Part shown: piece after piece, positions 11,377 to 23,904 of the stretch
Numbering within the stretch: position 1 is the first letter of the stretch
Layout of the letters: every line of letters begins with the position of its first letter
Assembly: GCA_000827265.1 (NCBI GenBank)
Contig: KN834754.1
Coordinates: forward strand, 450,831 to 514,830
DNA length: 64,000 nucleotides
DNA from: Collybiopsis luxurians FD-317 M1
Taxonomy: Eukaryota; Basidiomycota; Agaricomycetes; Agaricales; Omphalotaceae
Reading direction: 5' to 3'
The notes under the pieces: generated by a model
What the model saw: the letters and a program-made list of their open reading frames with translations, nothing else
The model's database searches: none
What the model was told of the DNA's origin: nothing
Program-made: the position numbers and the translations under genes

Positions 11377-14300
11377 TCATTTTTTGCCTGCAACTCCTAT
11401 GCGGTTTTTGCGCCCTCCCCCCTTCTTGGAGGCCTGAGACAGTGGAAGATAGGCGTAAGGATCCATTCCACTTTTTTTGACATCTCCGCCAGCTCGCTGT
11501 AAACGTAATTCAGTATACTCTGGAAATAAACTGGAAAGTGTTTGACCTTGGCCTTGAATTCGCTCCCTAATTTGACCAACATTTTGCGCTTTTGCTTTTG
11601 GCTTTTGTCGGTTTCATCGACATCCATCAAATCCAAGTCTTCGTTCTCCCGCCTTCGCTTCTTCGTGTCTTTGTTGAACTTGACACGTCCATTAGGGCCT
11701 CGTGTGAATCCATCGACGGACGTGATACTTTCGCGATAAGCAGTACCAGAGACATCGTTGTCGGGTGCATTTTGCGCGTCTTCCTCACCGTCAGATTCGT
11801 CGATAACCATCTTCCCAGTATCCTCGTCTGTCTTGAAATGTGCAGAATCCTGACCCGGCTTGCGACGACGATTTGATGATGAGTCTACAAAGCGGTTTTG
11901 AAACCATGTTACAATCGGAAGCGACAGGTACTTACTAGTGACCCGAGTCGAAACACCCTCCAACAAATCCATCGGCTCATCATCGTCCACACGCAACCGC
12001 ATACCCTGCACCTGATTTTTTCCCCTCGTGCGAGGTTGAGATCGATTAGTAGTGGCACCGTCATCGTCGTCGCTCGCATCTCCTTCACTTTCACTACCAT
12101 ACAGGATGTCCTCGAAGGCATCACCGGTAGCTTTGACTTGTGGGCCCTAGGTAACAACACTATTGATAAGGATAAAATTCGCGGAGATATCAAATAATCA
12201 CCTCTTCCTCGTCTTCCTCCCTACTGGCCTTTTTCCGCTTCGCCCTCTCCTTTCGCTTCTTGATGTTGATCAGCACTTTGGAGGATTCTTCTTCGCCCGC
12301 CGCCGAGTATACGTCCTCCCACGAGAACCTCCGTAGTAATCTCTCGAAGATATGTCGGACTTTGGACTTGAAGTGATTCTTATGGTCATGAGACCACCTG
12401 AGAAGTACGGGTACCAATTCTTTGAGATGAGGCTGGATGAGATCGACCGGATAAGTATGAATGGCAAGCTTGATGTAACCCAAAACCGATTTCACTATTT
12501 CTCGGTTTGCTGAAGAGAGGAATACAAGCATGGTCGTAAAAAGTTCGGTTTTCATCGTGTTGGACAGAGAATCTGGTAAACATTGAAGTTAAGGGTATAT
12601 ATCGAACGACATGCAACAGGAAGCCTACCCTTGAACTCAAATACGAGGCGAGAGATGGCCGTCACAGAAGCGCTAATCATGTGCGGAGTTGATCCAGCAA
12701 GTCCTCCGGCCAACATTGTCAGATATTCGTCGATGGTAGCGGTGGCTGAGTGGCAAGGTAAGCAGCGGAAAAATCAACAGTCCCAAACTCACTTTCAGCA
12801 TTAGAGTCTTCATCCATACCATCGAGCATATCCCTCCTGACAATGCCACCTTGGCTCATTTTTTTGCCCATAGCGATGATCAGTTCAAACGCGGCGGTCC
12901 TTGCCTTGTCTGAAGTCTCTTTTGTGCCGAGAACCGCCTCTGGAATCAAAGCAGGTATCAAATGTAATGCAGATGACGGTATAAGAGGAACGAGAGCCGT
13001 GAAAAGATTGAATCGGTCCTAAGAAAACAAATTAACTTCGCCCGAGAAAGTAATTATTCCCTTTCCTCACCTTCTTTGCTGCAGAATTCAACCCGTCCGA
13101 CAATGTATCTAGCTCTTTTAAAACAGCCTCAGTGTCGGCGGATATTTGGCCGGCCACCACCGACTTGCTCAAAATTTTATACCCCCGCTTCTGTATGGCG
13201 TTATCCTTGGCGCATAAAACCCCGGACGATAGACAAAGCTGGAACAAAGCGGTCGTATCGACGGACGAGAGGTATGGAAGCAGCAGAAGCAAAAGGTCCA
13301 AAGCAGTGACGCTGATGTTTTCTTCGTCATTTGCATGTTTCTCCGTAGTCGCAGAGATTTTGCCAATATTTTCTTTGAGAAGGATCACAACCTTCTCATA
13401 TGCTTTATGAATTTCCTGGAGGGAGATTAGTATGGCATAGGACTAAAACATTTACTACACAAACTATACCTGCCCAGTGGTGATACCAGCCCAAGAGGAT
13501 ATAACTTCGCCTACCGGTCCGCGAACATCCCGGCCGACACTACCGAACACGTTGAAGAGAACCGCAAGCCAACTTTCAGCCTGTGTACAAAGAAAGGCAA
13601 CATTTTTACTTGCTTGTTCGCTGCTGATATTTGAAGGATTCAGGGTGTCTGGTACCGAGTTTTTGAGAGCAACATTTGAATCGACGAGAGTTTTGAGTCC
13701 CCGCAAAACAGGTGAGCGCAGTTCCGGTTGACCGTAAAGGAGCTGAGAGATCAATTGGGAAAAAGTGGCGTTCATAGTTTGTTTAATGTCGGGTGTGCCG
13801 TGGCAATACGCAGGAAAGCCGGCCCATATCTGGGCAATAAGCACATTCCAAACTTTTGCTTCGCTTTGACGACCTTCCGACTCGGCCTTTTGCTGAAGAT
13901 CGAACATTTTTTCACTTAGAGGCACAAAATAAAAGACGAAATGAGACAGCGGAGAAGGATGAGGTTGAGCAAGCAATGGAAGGAGGAATGCCCGAGGTTC
14001 CAGCCCTGCCTGACTGCGATAAAGTCTAAGTATGAGGTGAAGGAAGGTTCAAGTCTATACTCACCGATCTTCTGGTTCAAGATTCAAAGGCAATGCATCT
14101 AGCAGTACCTCTGGTCCTAGAATGCGCATGGCAGTAGAAAGAGTTCCGTCAGCGGCCTCTTTGTATTCAAAGCCTTTCTCCGTTCGTAAATTGCCTATCT
14201 GGGTTACAAGAGCAAGGAGACGTTGTTCTACGACATCATTCGATACCCGCTTTCCTTTTGGACCGTACGAGTTTATGAGAAGGGCAGAAGTCAAGGAGAG

Positions 14301-15541
14301 CAGTTCGGGGATTGCGCGCGCATACGATATAGATGTCAGTGCTTTCGCTACTTGGGCAACGATATCGATGAGCTTGGACCCTGACGCATCTGCAGCAACT
14401 AAACATCGAGTCAACAAGTCAAGAGCCTGCACAGTAGTTTTCCGGATAGGTACACTGCCGGATTCCAGATACGGCCAAAGCGTCTTCCAGACGAGAGCAA
14501 CTTGCCCTGCACAGGCGTCACCATCGATGACGCTGTAGGAAGCCATAGCATTTCCTAGCAGCTGGATCCATGAAGGTGCCAGAGTCGTATCTGTCTTTGA
14601 AGGTGGGAAAGCCATGACAGTTTTCAGTAATTCAGGAAAGACGGTATCGTCAAAGACCGAAGTTTCGTCTGCATGAGTCTGAGAAAAGAGATCGGATAAG
14701 ATGGCAAACGATGATTGCGATACGTAGGGATTCCCAAGTCGAGGCAGGTTGAGAAGGAGTCCTGTGAGGGCCGAATATGACTACGGAGAGGGGTCAGAAA
14801 GAGAGCAAGGGGTAGGAGAATACAACCTACGGATGGAGGAAGTTTAGATATAGACTGCTTAAGGAACGCCAGTAAATGGATAGCCGTCTCTCCATCCGAA
14901 TCACTCTTGGACCTCGATAAGGCGCTTTTATTGACATCCACGAGAGCTGATCGCGTCCATTCAGCGACTCTTTCAGCATATGGATGAATTGTCGATGGTG
15001 GAGGTGGTTTAGAAAGGACGTCTCTGACCACCTCGGCAGCCTTTTTCCGTACTTTGGGTCGTGGATCGACGCAGAGCTGGAGGATGGAAGCAAATGCTTG
15101 ACGGATCCCATGTGTTTCCAGCTGAGAGCGATCGAGTGAGACGAGCACGAATTGATAAAGAGACAACTGGGATCTTAAAGCTGGGGCATGATTGAGAAGT
15201 GAAGGGAATAAGGGAGCAGTCAGAGTTAGAATGGTGGACAGATTTGTGCGGATGACTGGAATTGAGAGATGGGGTACGATGATGGCTAGAAGATATAGTT
15301 CAGCAGGTAGAAGGTCGCCATCGCCTAGTGAAAAATCTTTTTTTTCAATAGTACCAGAGAGAGTTGTTAGAAGGGCGGCGAAATAGGCAGTGGAAGAAGG
15401 AATTGTATTCTGCTCTTTCAAGGTAGATTCGAGAGCGACTAATAGAGCTGCTGGAGTTTTCTGGTTGGGTAGAGCTGAAGTTGTATGAACCCGTATCTTT
15501 GCCAGTGCTTGTTCCATGTCGTTCGTGGTCGACGCCAACAT
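11377..15541 (-). CDS. RRP12: Ribosomal RNA processing protein 12 (RRP12-like)
   Basis: RRP12 is a HEAT/ARM-repeat protein needed for maturation and nuclear export of both ribosomal subunits. The N-terminus reads MEQALAKIRVHTTSALPNQK, typical of fungal RRP12; an in-frame upstream ATG at 15541 adds MLASTTND, while the family usually begins at the second Met (15517). Helical repeats fill exons from 14831-15541 through about 12190. An acidic/basic region follows (EEDEEE, KKRKERAKRKK, DLMDVDE), and the conserved tail DPYAYLPLSQASKKGG ends with VAGKK. Nine or so GT-AG introns; the last (11505-11555 region) restores the frame of the tail. About 1,200 residues. A decayed copy of one internal exon lies at 24780-25250. 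Confidence 0.93.
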
Positions 15542-15602
15542 TGAAAAAAAAAAAAAAATCTCTGGCGGGCCGGGTACTACTCTTACCACTACTACTCTAC
15601 AT
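15542..15602. promoter_or_regulatory. 61-bp shared divergent promoter
   Basis: Only 61 bp separate the RRP12 start (15541, minus) from the acyltransferase start (15603, plus). A run of about 15 A residues at 15544-15558 is the main visible element, typical of a nucleosome-excluding poly(dA:dT) tract in fungal promoters. Both 5' UTRs must be very short or overlap. Confidence 0.6.
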
Positions 15603-17925
15603 ATGCCAAAGGGAACACCTACACCATGGCCGTATACCCTCATTCGGTATCCTTCATTTTTTATTCACCCTCTTTTCTTCTCTAACCTCTTCTAGCTTTC
15701 TATTCAAATTCGTTCTTAAAGTTTTTTATGGAACCATCGGTAACTGTCCTCCGTATTCCCTTTCATTCCTCTGTAACTAAAGGACCTCATAGTAATCCAA
15801 CACGCAGATCTCGTTCCAGAAACAGGGAAACCTTGGTTTGTTTCCTCTGCTCTTTCCCAGCACTTCAATCTCACTTCTATCCTGTAGCCTCGTATGCGCA
15901 AACCACAGCAACTCTTTAACCGATGCCCTGTAATGTCCAGTGATTCTTACACAAAGACACATCTTTATTCCTCCCCCCAGCTTACTTGTAACATCTATCC
16001 CGTCAAATGTGGGTTGAAATCTGTTTCTACCCCTCCACCGTTATTAAATCACAATTTCCAGAGACGCAATATGCTTCGACTTACCGCAAAATCTACACAA
16101 TTTGGAAAAAAGACTTTTACAAGCTGGCTTATTGAAAGTGCAGGAACTGTACCAATTCATCGCCGAATGGATTTTGATGGCCCGGTCGACAACACCAGGG
16201 CAATGGCCTCTCTTATGGAAGTGCGTTCAAGTCCACATCTTCCTGACCATGTACGCGACGTCCGTTTAGGCTTTGGAGGCTGGAGATGCAGTCATGATGT
16301 TTCCCGAAGGAATGAGTCGATTCCATCCAACCATAGCTCCTCTTAAGACTGGAGGTCCGGAGTTTTACTTTCAACTTTTGTGCTGTCCTCACCAGCGCAT
16401 ATTAGTGGCAAGGCTAGCATCAGATATTCTTTCCCGACATCGTGACGATCCTGAGTTTGAATTGGCTATATTAAACTGCTCAATCACATATATGTAATGC
16501 TTTACAGTTCTTCGTTTTGCCTCTCAGACGTTCATATCTTCCTTAGGCACCGTCAACACTGGCGCTCCGGTAAGACTGACTGGAGTAGTCTAAACAGCTC
16601 AAAACTTACATTTGCTTAAGATGTATTGGTGACTTGGCATCCTCCCTTGATATTACGCCCCAAGGACAATCCCGAACTTCTAGATCCAATGGATTATGGA
16701 GCAATACGAGTGGTTACAGGTATGTTTTATAATTAGAGGCCCGAGACTATCCCTTACCACAAGTTTCTAGACCAAATTTATCAGCAAATCCGCTCAGGTA
16801 CCTTAGACTCGCCGTCGTGGAATCTCGTGCAACTTTCCAAACTCGCTGCTAGAATGTACGCACCTCTAGGTAGGAAATGCTGTTTCTGAGATTTGACCAG
16901 ATCTAAAGCATGCTGTTATAGGGACTGCAATGAGCCTTGGCGATCATGTTAAGATTACCCGGGTATTTCTCGAGGCATTCAAAGACGCCAATGAAGAAAT
17001 TTCGGAGGAAAACTCAGAACTTCATTCAGCGGCCATGAAAGTGGTCCAGTTACAGGCGGATCTGAAGGTCTGCAAACCTGGCCCGAGTCCATGATTTGTG
17101 TATTGACGCATCCTACCTAGGCCTACCAAGATCAACTCGTGACATTTGGAATCAAAGACGACAGAGTGCGCACTTTTCCCGACCTTTCCAAATACGAAAT
17201 TCTTCGACGGATGGTCATACGACTATTCTGGTCCTGCTTCCTATTCTCTCTATCAATCCCGGGACTTTTACTTTGGCTTCCGGTCTTCACCACCACATTT
17301 TATGCGGTACATGAATTTAAGAAGAGCGGGCCCATCTTTGACACATTTGACGAAATTGCTCAATATAAACTCATCTATGGACTCATGTCTGGTGTAGCAG
17401 TTTGGTTCTTTGGAGTCATTCTAACATTACCATTTGCCTTTATCACTGCATTCCTGATTCCCGCGATCATGTGGATGACTTTGCGCTGGATGGAAGTGAG
17501 CCGCGTAGCGCGATCAAGTATAATTTGTTTCTGACTGAACCTTCTTTGCATAGGACTGTGTCGCCTCATTTCGAGCGTTCTTCTCCCTCCTACGCCTGCT
17601 ACGAATAGGGAAACCAGCTTTGCACCAGATGAGAAGTGTGCGCGACGGTTTACATAGCCGGATTCTTGACTGGGCCACTGTTTCTTTAGGATTACCTTCT
17701 AATCCCGAAGAATTTTTTACCCAAGCAGGTGCTAAAGAGAAAGGACGAGTCATGAGCTCGTGGCATAGTAACACTGGGTATTTCTCCATCAAACGAAGAC
17801 GAAAAAGGTGAGATCCTGTCAATGGAGATGATAGCCAACTTGACTCTTTTTTTTTCGTTTACAGGGATTGGAATGAAACTCTACGGCTCTACGATAAGGT
17901 TGATTACCCAGAAGACGACTCTTAA
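15603..17925 (+). CDS. Glycerol-3-phosphate/DHAP acyltransferase (Sct1/Gpt2 type)
   Basis: Membrane enzyme that makes lysophosphatidate, the first step of glycerolipid synthesis. The start MPKGTPTPWPYTLIRFLF is set by phase: the first donor at 15647 leaves two bases that join exon 2 at 15696. Acyltransferase motif I is CANHSNSLTDAL (HX4D), motif III is MMFPEGMSRFHP, and then LKTGVARLASDI follows. After a soluble stretch come two hydrophobic segments (about 17210-17300 and 17390-17480), as in yeast Gpt2/Sct1. The protein ends WNETLRLYDKVDYPEDDS. More than ten short introns, all GT-AG as far as checked. ER membrane location is expected. Shares its promoter with RRP12. Confidence 0.9.
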
Positions 17926-18066
17926 TCATGCTATATCAGCTCTATGGTATACCTGCTAGCGTTTCAAAATTTAAGCAATGAGACTTGGGGGCCGCGGCCG
18001 CAGCCGCAGGACTCGGATACAATTTGTACAATTAAATATACAGCAATAATAATAATTCATTATGAC

Positions 18067-19014
18067 TTAAATGTTCCGTAGTGGAGAACGCGGGGGAACG
18101 CGAGGAGGAATAGGATCAGGGATGAATGCAGAATCAGGGAATGAAGAAGCATCTGGGGGAAGAAGAGATAAAGGATTGTAGTTGGGTTTCTTAATAATTA
18201 AAGGTGAAGGAGGAGGGGGGGTTGAAAGGAAACGAGGGGCTATATTCTGGGGAGTAGATGAAGGAGACGAAGGAGAGCCAGAATGGCCTCCAGCCTGTAG
18301 GTATCCCGCACGGGTACGATGCGGAAATGTCTGCTCCTGTGGAGAAGCAACGATAGTCTCTAATCTCGAAAACATCGGCTGGAACAGCCTTTCATGCATG
18401 TCTGTTGAAGCCGAAGCAACTGAATACATTGATTCTGAATCCACTGAGCGCTGGGAGAAACGGGATCGGTACGATCGCTGTGAACGTTGCGACCGTTGCG
18501 ACATGCCGCGCTGCAAATTTCTTTCGGGGAAATCGGGAGTAAGGTATCTCGACTTGCGTCTCTCGTACGATCGGATACTTTTACTTTTCTGAGGCGCAGT
18601 GGTAAACTGATCAAAATCTGGTTTTCGAGAAGAGGGTATTCGGGGCTTCTTCGCAAAAGTAACTGGAGGGACTATCTGGCTGGTGTCGGGTGGTCCACCA
18701 GGAGTAGAATCTGGAGAAAAGGATACCGATAGTGAAGGTTGGGGAAGAGTGACTGCCATGCTGAGTGCGTGCTTGGTCGATGAAATCGAATCTATACGTT
18801 TATGCTTGGAGGATGAAATTGAATCCGTGCGGGCGTGCACGGACGATACTCCCGATGGTGTACGTCTGCGTACAGGCGGTGTGTCTTCAATCGTAGTGGG
18901 CACTCTCCGTCTTGGCTTCAAGAAAAACCACCAAACGAAGAAGAGGGTCAAATTCAGTGCGACAAATCCCGAAACGGTTCCAGCAACAATGTAAGCCGTT
19001 ATAGTGGGGTTCAT
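18067..19014 (-). CDS. Single-pass membrane orphan protein (315 residues)
   Basis: An intronless ORF. Residues about 7-31 form a strong transmembrane helix (AYIVAGTVSGFVALNLTLFF then VWWFFL) followed by the basic stop-transfer KPRRR. The rest is Ser/Arg/Pro-rich and probably disordered, with duplicated units (RTDSISSSKHKR/IDSISSTKH) and an RS-like run around 18440-18520 (QRSQRSQRSYRSR). The tail is Pro-rich (PPRVPPRSPLRNI). No known domain. The topology suggests a type III or signal-anchor protein with a long cytosolic tail. It is convergent with the acyltransferase and divergent from the ABC ATPase. Confidence 0.75.
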   Translation of the reverse strand: MNPTITAYIVAGTVSGFVALNLTLFFVWWFFLKPRRRVPTTIEDTPPVRRRTPSGVSSVHARTDSISSSKHKRIDSISSTKHALSMAVTLPQPSLSVSFSPDSTPGGPPDTSQIVPPVTFAKKPRIPSSRKPDFDQFTTAPQKSKSIRSYERRKSRYLTPDFPERNLQRGMSQRSQRSQRSYRSRFSQRSVDSESMYSVASASTDMHERLFQPMFSRLETIVASPQEQTFPHRTRAGYLQAGGHSGSPSSPSSTPQNIAPRFLSTPPPPSPLIIKKPNYNPLSLLPPDASSFPDSAFIPDPIPPRVPPRSPLRNI

Positions 19015-19493
19015 CTCTGAGTGATGAGGGGTTAGATTCTCTACCGATATAGTTGACCGGTACTACCTACTTCAAGGACCAGGGAACCGAGAAGGAGAAA
19101 CGGGGGGGAAAGGTGGGTGGAGAGGGTTAAAGTCGCATTAAATAATCTATATACGTTCCTACTAGACCGTTACTAGCAGTATTTGTATAAATACATGGCA
19201 ACGATTTCTGGAGTAAGGAATTAAGGCACTGCCTATTCTGTCAGCCACCAGCCACCAGGGCGCAGTCCCCGACGCAACTCCGACGTTCGCAGTTAAATGA
19301 GCGCCAAACTTGGGCGTCATCTCAATGTCACGTGACGTGAAACCATCTTCAAAATTTTCAAGTTTCCCGGGCTCTGCGGGCTCTGCCATCGTGCAAGACC
19401 AATCTGGTCTGCTTGTACCAACAATAGAGGGCGATATCGACGACCTACCGCCAATCATAGACTGTATTATTACTGAAAACTCATTATTTCCTC
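19015..19493. promoter_or_regulatory. Divergent promoter with CACGTG and TGACGTGA
   Basis: 479 bp between divergent starts. The string TCACGTGACGTGA (19328-19340) fuses a CACGTG E-box to a CRE-like TGACGTGA, about 155 bp upstream of the ABC ATPase start. No coding sequence is supported. Confidence 0.5.
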
Positions 19494-22400
19494 ATGTCTG
19501 CCCAAGATCTTCAATTTGGTCCTTTTTTCGAGGCCTTGCGCACTGCGCCCACCGCTCCAGGTATGTACGTCCATCTAAGGATTTACTCATCCACTAACCC
19601 ATCCTTCAAGATGCTAGAGCCGCTGCTGACAAACTATCCCGTGAACTTTCAAAATCTGGTTTACAATCTCTCGAGTTCGTTCTCATTTAAATCACCTCTC
19701 GATGTGGTTTTAATTTTGGGTATTCAGAGAGCACGGAATCCTCAAAACTCTACATTCCTTTGCCACAAACAAAAAGGTTAGCCTGATTGGAATTTATAGC
19801 CAAGTTTTCTAATCGATTTTTACTATAGTCGGGCTACGAGCGGGAGTCCGCTGCCGTGGCTTTTCATTCCTTTGCCAACATCTTGGGAGCTCCTATTGCT
19901 CCATTATTAATTCCATCGCTTCCTGTCTTATTCGATCTCTATATGGATAAAGGCGAGGTTGTTCGTATTGCTGCCAGCTCCGCCGTCAAGGCAATTCTCA
20001 AACTCTTTCCCCCGGAAGCTACCAGAATAGTCTTCCGTACTCTTGAGCCAATCGTAGAAAGTGGGAAATGGAAAACAAAGGTTGGAGGGCTAGACGCGAT
20101 CCGTGGATTTGTGGTATCAGCAAAAGACGAAGTTGCAGCGGAATTGGTACAAGTACTTCCCAAGGTTGAAAACGCAATGCACGATACGAAATCGGAGGTC
20201 TGTGACCCTCACAGTAACAATCTTGAAGGTTCTAGTACTGATTGAGTTTGCCAAAGGTTTCTGCTGCAGCAATCAAATGCGCGGAGGCCTTGTGCACTAC
20301 TCTTGCCAACCCCGACCTTGTTCCTCACATCCCAGTTCTTGTAAAATGTATGGCTAATCCAGATTCTGTTCCCGCTTGCATCAAAGCACTTTCGTCTACA
20401 ACTTTTGTTGCCGAAGTGACTGCACCTGCTCTAGCGGTCCTTGTCCCTCTTCTCATCCGTGCCCTGAACGACCGAAGCATGGAAACGCAAAGGCGCACAG
20501 TCGTTGTCATCGACAACCTTGTCAAACTCGTGCGCGATCCTAAAGTTGCCGCGCAATATCTCAGCCCTCTTGTAGAAGGTGTCGAGCGAATCGCGAAAGG
20601 CGCTGCATTTCCTGAAGTACCTCAACTCTGGTTTTGAAATACTCGCTCTGACTAATTGTCTCCATAGGTCCGCGCTTTCGGGGAGACCGCCCTAGAAACA
20701 CTTCTCAAATCTGGAGCCTCAGCCACAGTGGTACCGTTGGAATCTCGCGATACTGAAGGCCAAACCAAAAGTGCTCTTGAAGCTCTCCTCGGATCACTGC
20801 CCCAGGAGCTTCGTGCACCCTTTTCCCCGCCGAATGGTCCCCATTACCCCAAATACACGTTACTGACTCGCTCGCTAGAGTTCCAAGCCTCGCTGGTCGC
20901 GGACCTCATGAATTCTCGACGATTCTCTGATATAGATGCTTGGAACAGATGCATCGGTCTTTTCATGAAGGGTTGGATGGAGCTGGAACAGAGTAGGAGG
21001 TTCGCCGAGAGTGTTCGCGAACATTTTCTTGCAATCGATAAGGTTTTTTCCCTTTCTTCCGGTCATACTACCGCCAGATTGTTTATCACATTATACAGGC
21101 CAAATACGCCGTAGCTACAAATGGCAATGAAGAGGGTGAAGTTCTATGTGATACGTTGTTTTCTCTAGCATATGGTGCTCTACTATTGCTTTCGCATACG
21201 ACTTTACGGCTCGTACGCGGACGCCGTTATGGTGTCCTGGGTACAAACGGATCTGGCAAATCGACGCTCTTGCGACAGCTGCGGGATGGGAAAGTCGAAA
21301 ACTTCCCTCCCCAGGACCAATTACGCTGTGTCATGGTCGAGCATTCATTGCAAGGAGAAGATGCATCACTGTCGGTCCTAGACTTTATTGCGTCAGGTAA
21401 GAATGGTTGTATATGATAAGATCGTTAGTCACGGTTCTCGTAGATAAAGCTCTGGCTGGCGTTGCTCGGTCCAAGATTCGGGAACAACTTTACGATGTTG
21501 GTTTCGATGACAATCGACAGGCAGATACTGTTGGCGGTTTGTCAGGTGGCTGGAAGATGAAATTGGAGTTGGCGAGAGCCATGCTCTACAATGCTGACTT
21601 ATTACTCCTGGATGAGGTGATTCCGTTGCTACACTCCTGTGATTGGTATCCCATTTTGACATGGCTTTCTTTCTCTACAGCCTACTAACCATGTAAGTGG
21701 TTTCTACCAAGATAACTCTGTCAAATTCTCAGTCTTCATCAGTTGGACCGTGCTTCTGTCGCATGGTTGGAAAACTATCTAATGGCTCAGAAAAATGTGA
21801 CTTGCCTCATTGTCAGCCATGACTCTGCGTTCGTGCTTTTCTTGAGTAGCTCTTGTGTACATCTCTTTTACATGTCTATTCAGGTTTTTGGATAACGTAA
21901 CAACCGACATCATTCATTACGAGTCGAAGAAGGTACGGCTATTTCAGTATTACGTGCCTCGATACGCTAATTTTTATGACTTTCTATGACTGGTATAGCT
22001 CGTGTACTATCCAGGAAATCTGTCCAAGTTTGTAGCTCATCATCCCGAAGCCAATTCATATTACACTCTTGCCGCTACTTCGGTCAAGTTTTCCTTCCCT
22101 CCCCCTGGATCCCTCATGGGAGTAAGGAGCAATACCAGGGCAATACTAAAAATGACAAATTGTACGTTTACCTATCCAGGAAGAGACGAGCCTAGTTTGT
22201 ATAATGTCAGTTGTGCATTGTCGCTGTCAAGGTACTTTTTGAGGCCTTATCTTTGGCTAATCTGTCTCATTGTTCTTCCTTCAGTCGTGTTGGTGTGATC
22301 GGACCTAACGGCGCTGGAAAATCGACCATGATTAAATTGCTAACTGTTCGTATCTGTTTCTCCTAATAAGACTTTACTGACCCAGAGCAGGGTGAAACTG

Positions 22401-23904
22401 TACCTCAAGAGGGAATGGTGGTAAGACAACATATTCTCGTAATTCAGATCAGGCTTCGATTTTTCCTGTTTTTTTTTTTTCATCAAGACCAAGCACCCAA
22501 ATTTACGTATTGGCTATGTGTCTCAGCATGCTACGCACCATATAGGTACGATTTCTTCGACCTTCTTCGGCCTTCTTTAGCTACATTGATTCTCACCAAT
22601 ACAGAACACCATTTGGAGAAGACCCCCATTCAATACATTCAATGGCGATTCCAAGATGGACATGATCGTAAGTGTAGTCTATGATTCAACGGAAAATCCC
22701 TAATGAGCATCCTAGGGGAAATCCTCGAGAAAGCCACCCGTGCACTCACTGATGAAGAGAAGCTTCTCCTGGATCAAGATTGGGTTGGCAAGGATGGTTC
22801 CAAACGAAAGCTCGAAGTCAGTATATCTGATCGGCGTCAGATGCATAGACTTACGGAGATTTCCATAGCTCATTATGGGACGGCAAAAGCTGAAAAAGTC
22901 ATATCAATATGAAGTGAAGTGGCGCGGTCTTGACCACCGATTCAACACCTGGGTTCCTCGCGACGCTTTGATTGGAAAAGGTTTTACCAAGCTGGTTCAA
23001 CAGTTTGATGATCTTGAGTCTTCTCGCGAGGGTGCTGGTGCTCGTGATACGACGGCTCATCTAGTTCGAAAACACTTGGAGGACATCGGCTTGGACGGTG
23101 ATATTGCTCAATACAACGAAATATCGGGCTTGTCGGGAGGTACGCAACATAGTATCAGACCGCCGAAAATGTCGATGTTAACATCATATTCAGGTCAGAA
23201 AATTAAATTGGTTATTGCTGCGTGTCTGTGGAACAACCCTCAGGTAAATGTTTGCACTATTCTTGGCGAATCATCGAAATGAAACAGATCTCTTAGATCT
23301 GTATTCTCGACGAACCAAGTAACTTTTTGGATCGAGAAGCTCTTGGTGGTCTAGCTGTTGCAATCAGAGACTGGGCCGGTGCTGTGGTGCGTATCTGTTA
23401 TGCATTTCATACGTGCTTGATCAAATTCAATCTATGAAGGTTATCATTTCACACAATCATGAATTTGTGTCTGCACTGTGTGAGGACTCTTTAATTTTTT
23501 TCCCATCAAACTTTCACTGAGCGTCGGCTTCTTAGGTCCTGAGACTTGGTATATTGAAGCCGGCCGAATGACCCATCAGGGCAAAAGTGCAGTAATCGAC
23601 GATGCCTTTTTGGATAAGAAAGGAAGTGGAACCAATACGCCTGTTCGATCTCGTATTCAAAGCCCTGCTCAATCCGCCAATGGAACCCCTGTCGCCAGTG
23701 GAGCAGAAGATGGTGGCACACAAACTCCGCCTGTTAAAAAGAAGAAAAAGATGACGAGAAATCAACTCAAAGGTCGGTTGTTAGACTCGATTGTCACCAT
23801 CATTACCTAACATTCTTTAAGACCAACAAGAGAGGAGGAGGTTGAGGAAGCTTGCGTGGCTAACGCATGGAGGACCCAAGCCTGAAGACACGGACAGTGA
23901 TTGA
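19494..23904 (+). CDS. New1/Elf1-like ABC ATPase (eEF3 family)
   Basis: A cytosolic ABC-F-like ATPase acting on ribosomes or mRNP. In order: N-terminal HEAT repeats (about 19820-20640; KVGGLDAIRGFVVSAKDEVA, SVPACIKALSSTTFVAEVTA); ABC1 with Walker A GTNGSGKST (about 21239), signature LSGGWKMKLELARAM and Walker B LLLLDEPTNHLD; ABC2 with GPNGAGKST (about 22300), a chromodomain-like insert YEVKWRGLDHRFNTWVPR (about 22910-22965), signature LSGGQKIKLV and CILDEPSNFLD; and a basic tail ending GGPKPEDTDSD. The insert is diagnostic of eEF3/New1/Elf1. The HEAT part looks more like the Elf1/New1 branch (mRNA export, termination/recycling) than canonical eEF3, but I cannot compare alignments here. Roughly 20 introns, including a 12-nt exon at 21681-21692. 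Confidence 0.88.

Noticed and set aside
17985..18012. GC-rich GGCCGCGGCCGCAGCCGCAG patch as a CpG island or coding Ala run
   Set aside because: It lies between two convergent stops, is under 30 bp and is in no gene frame.
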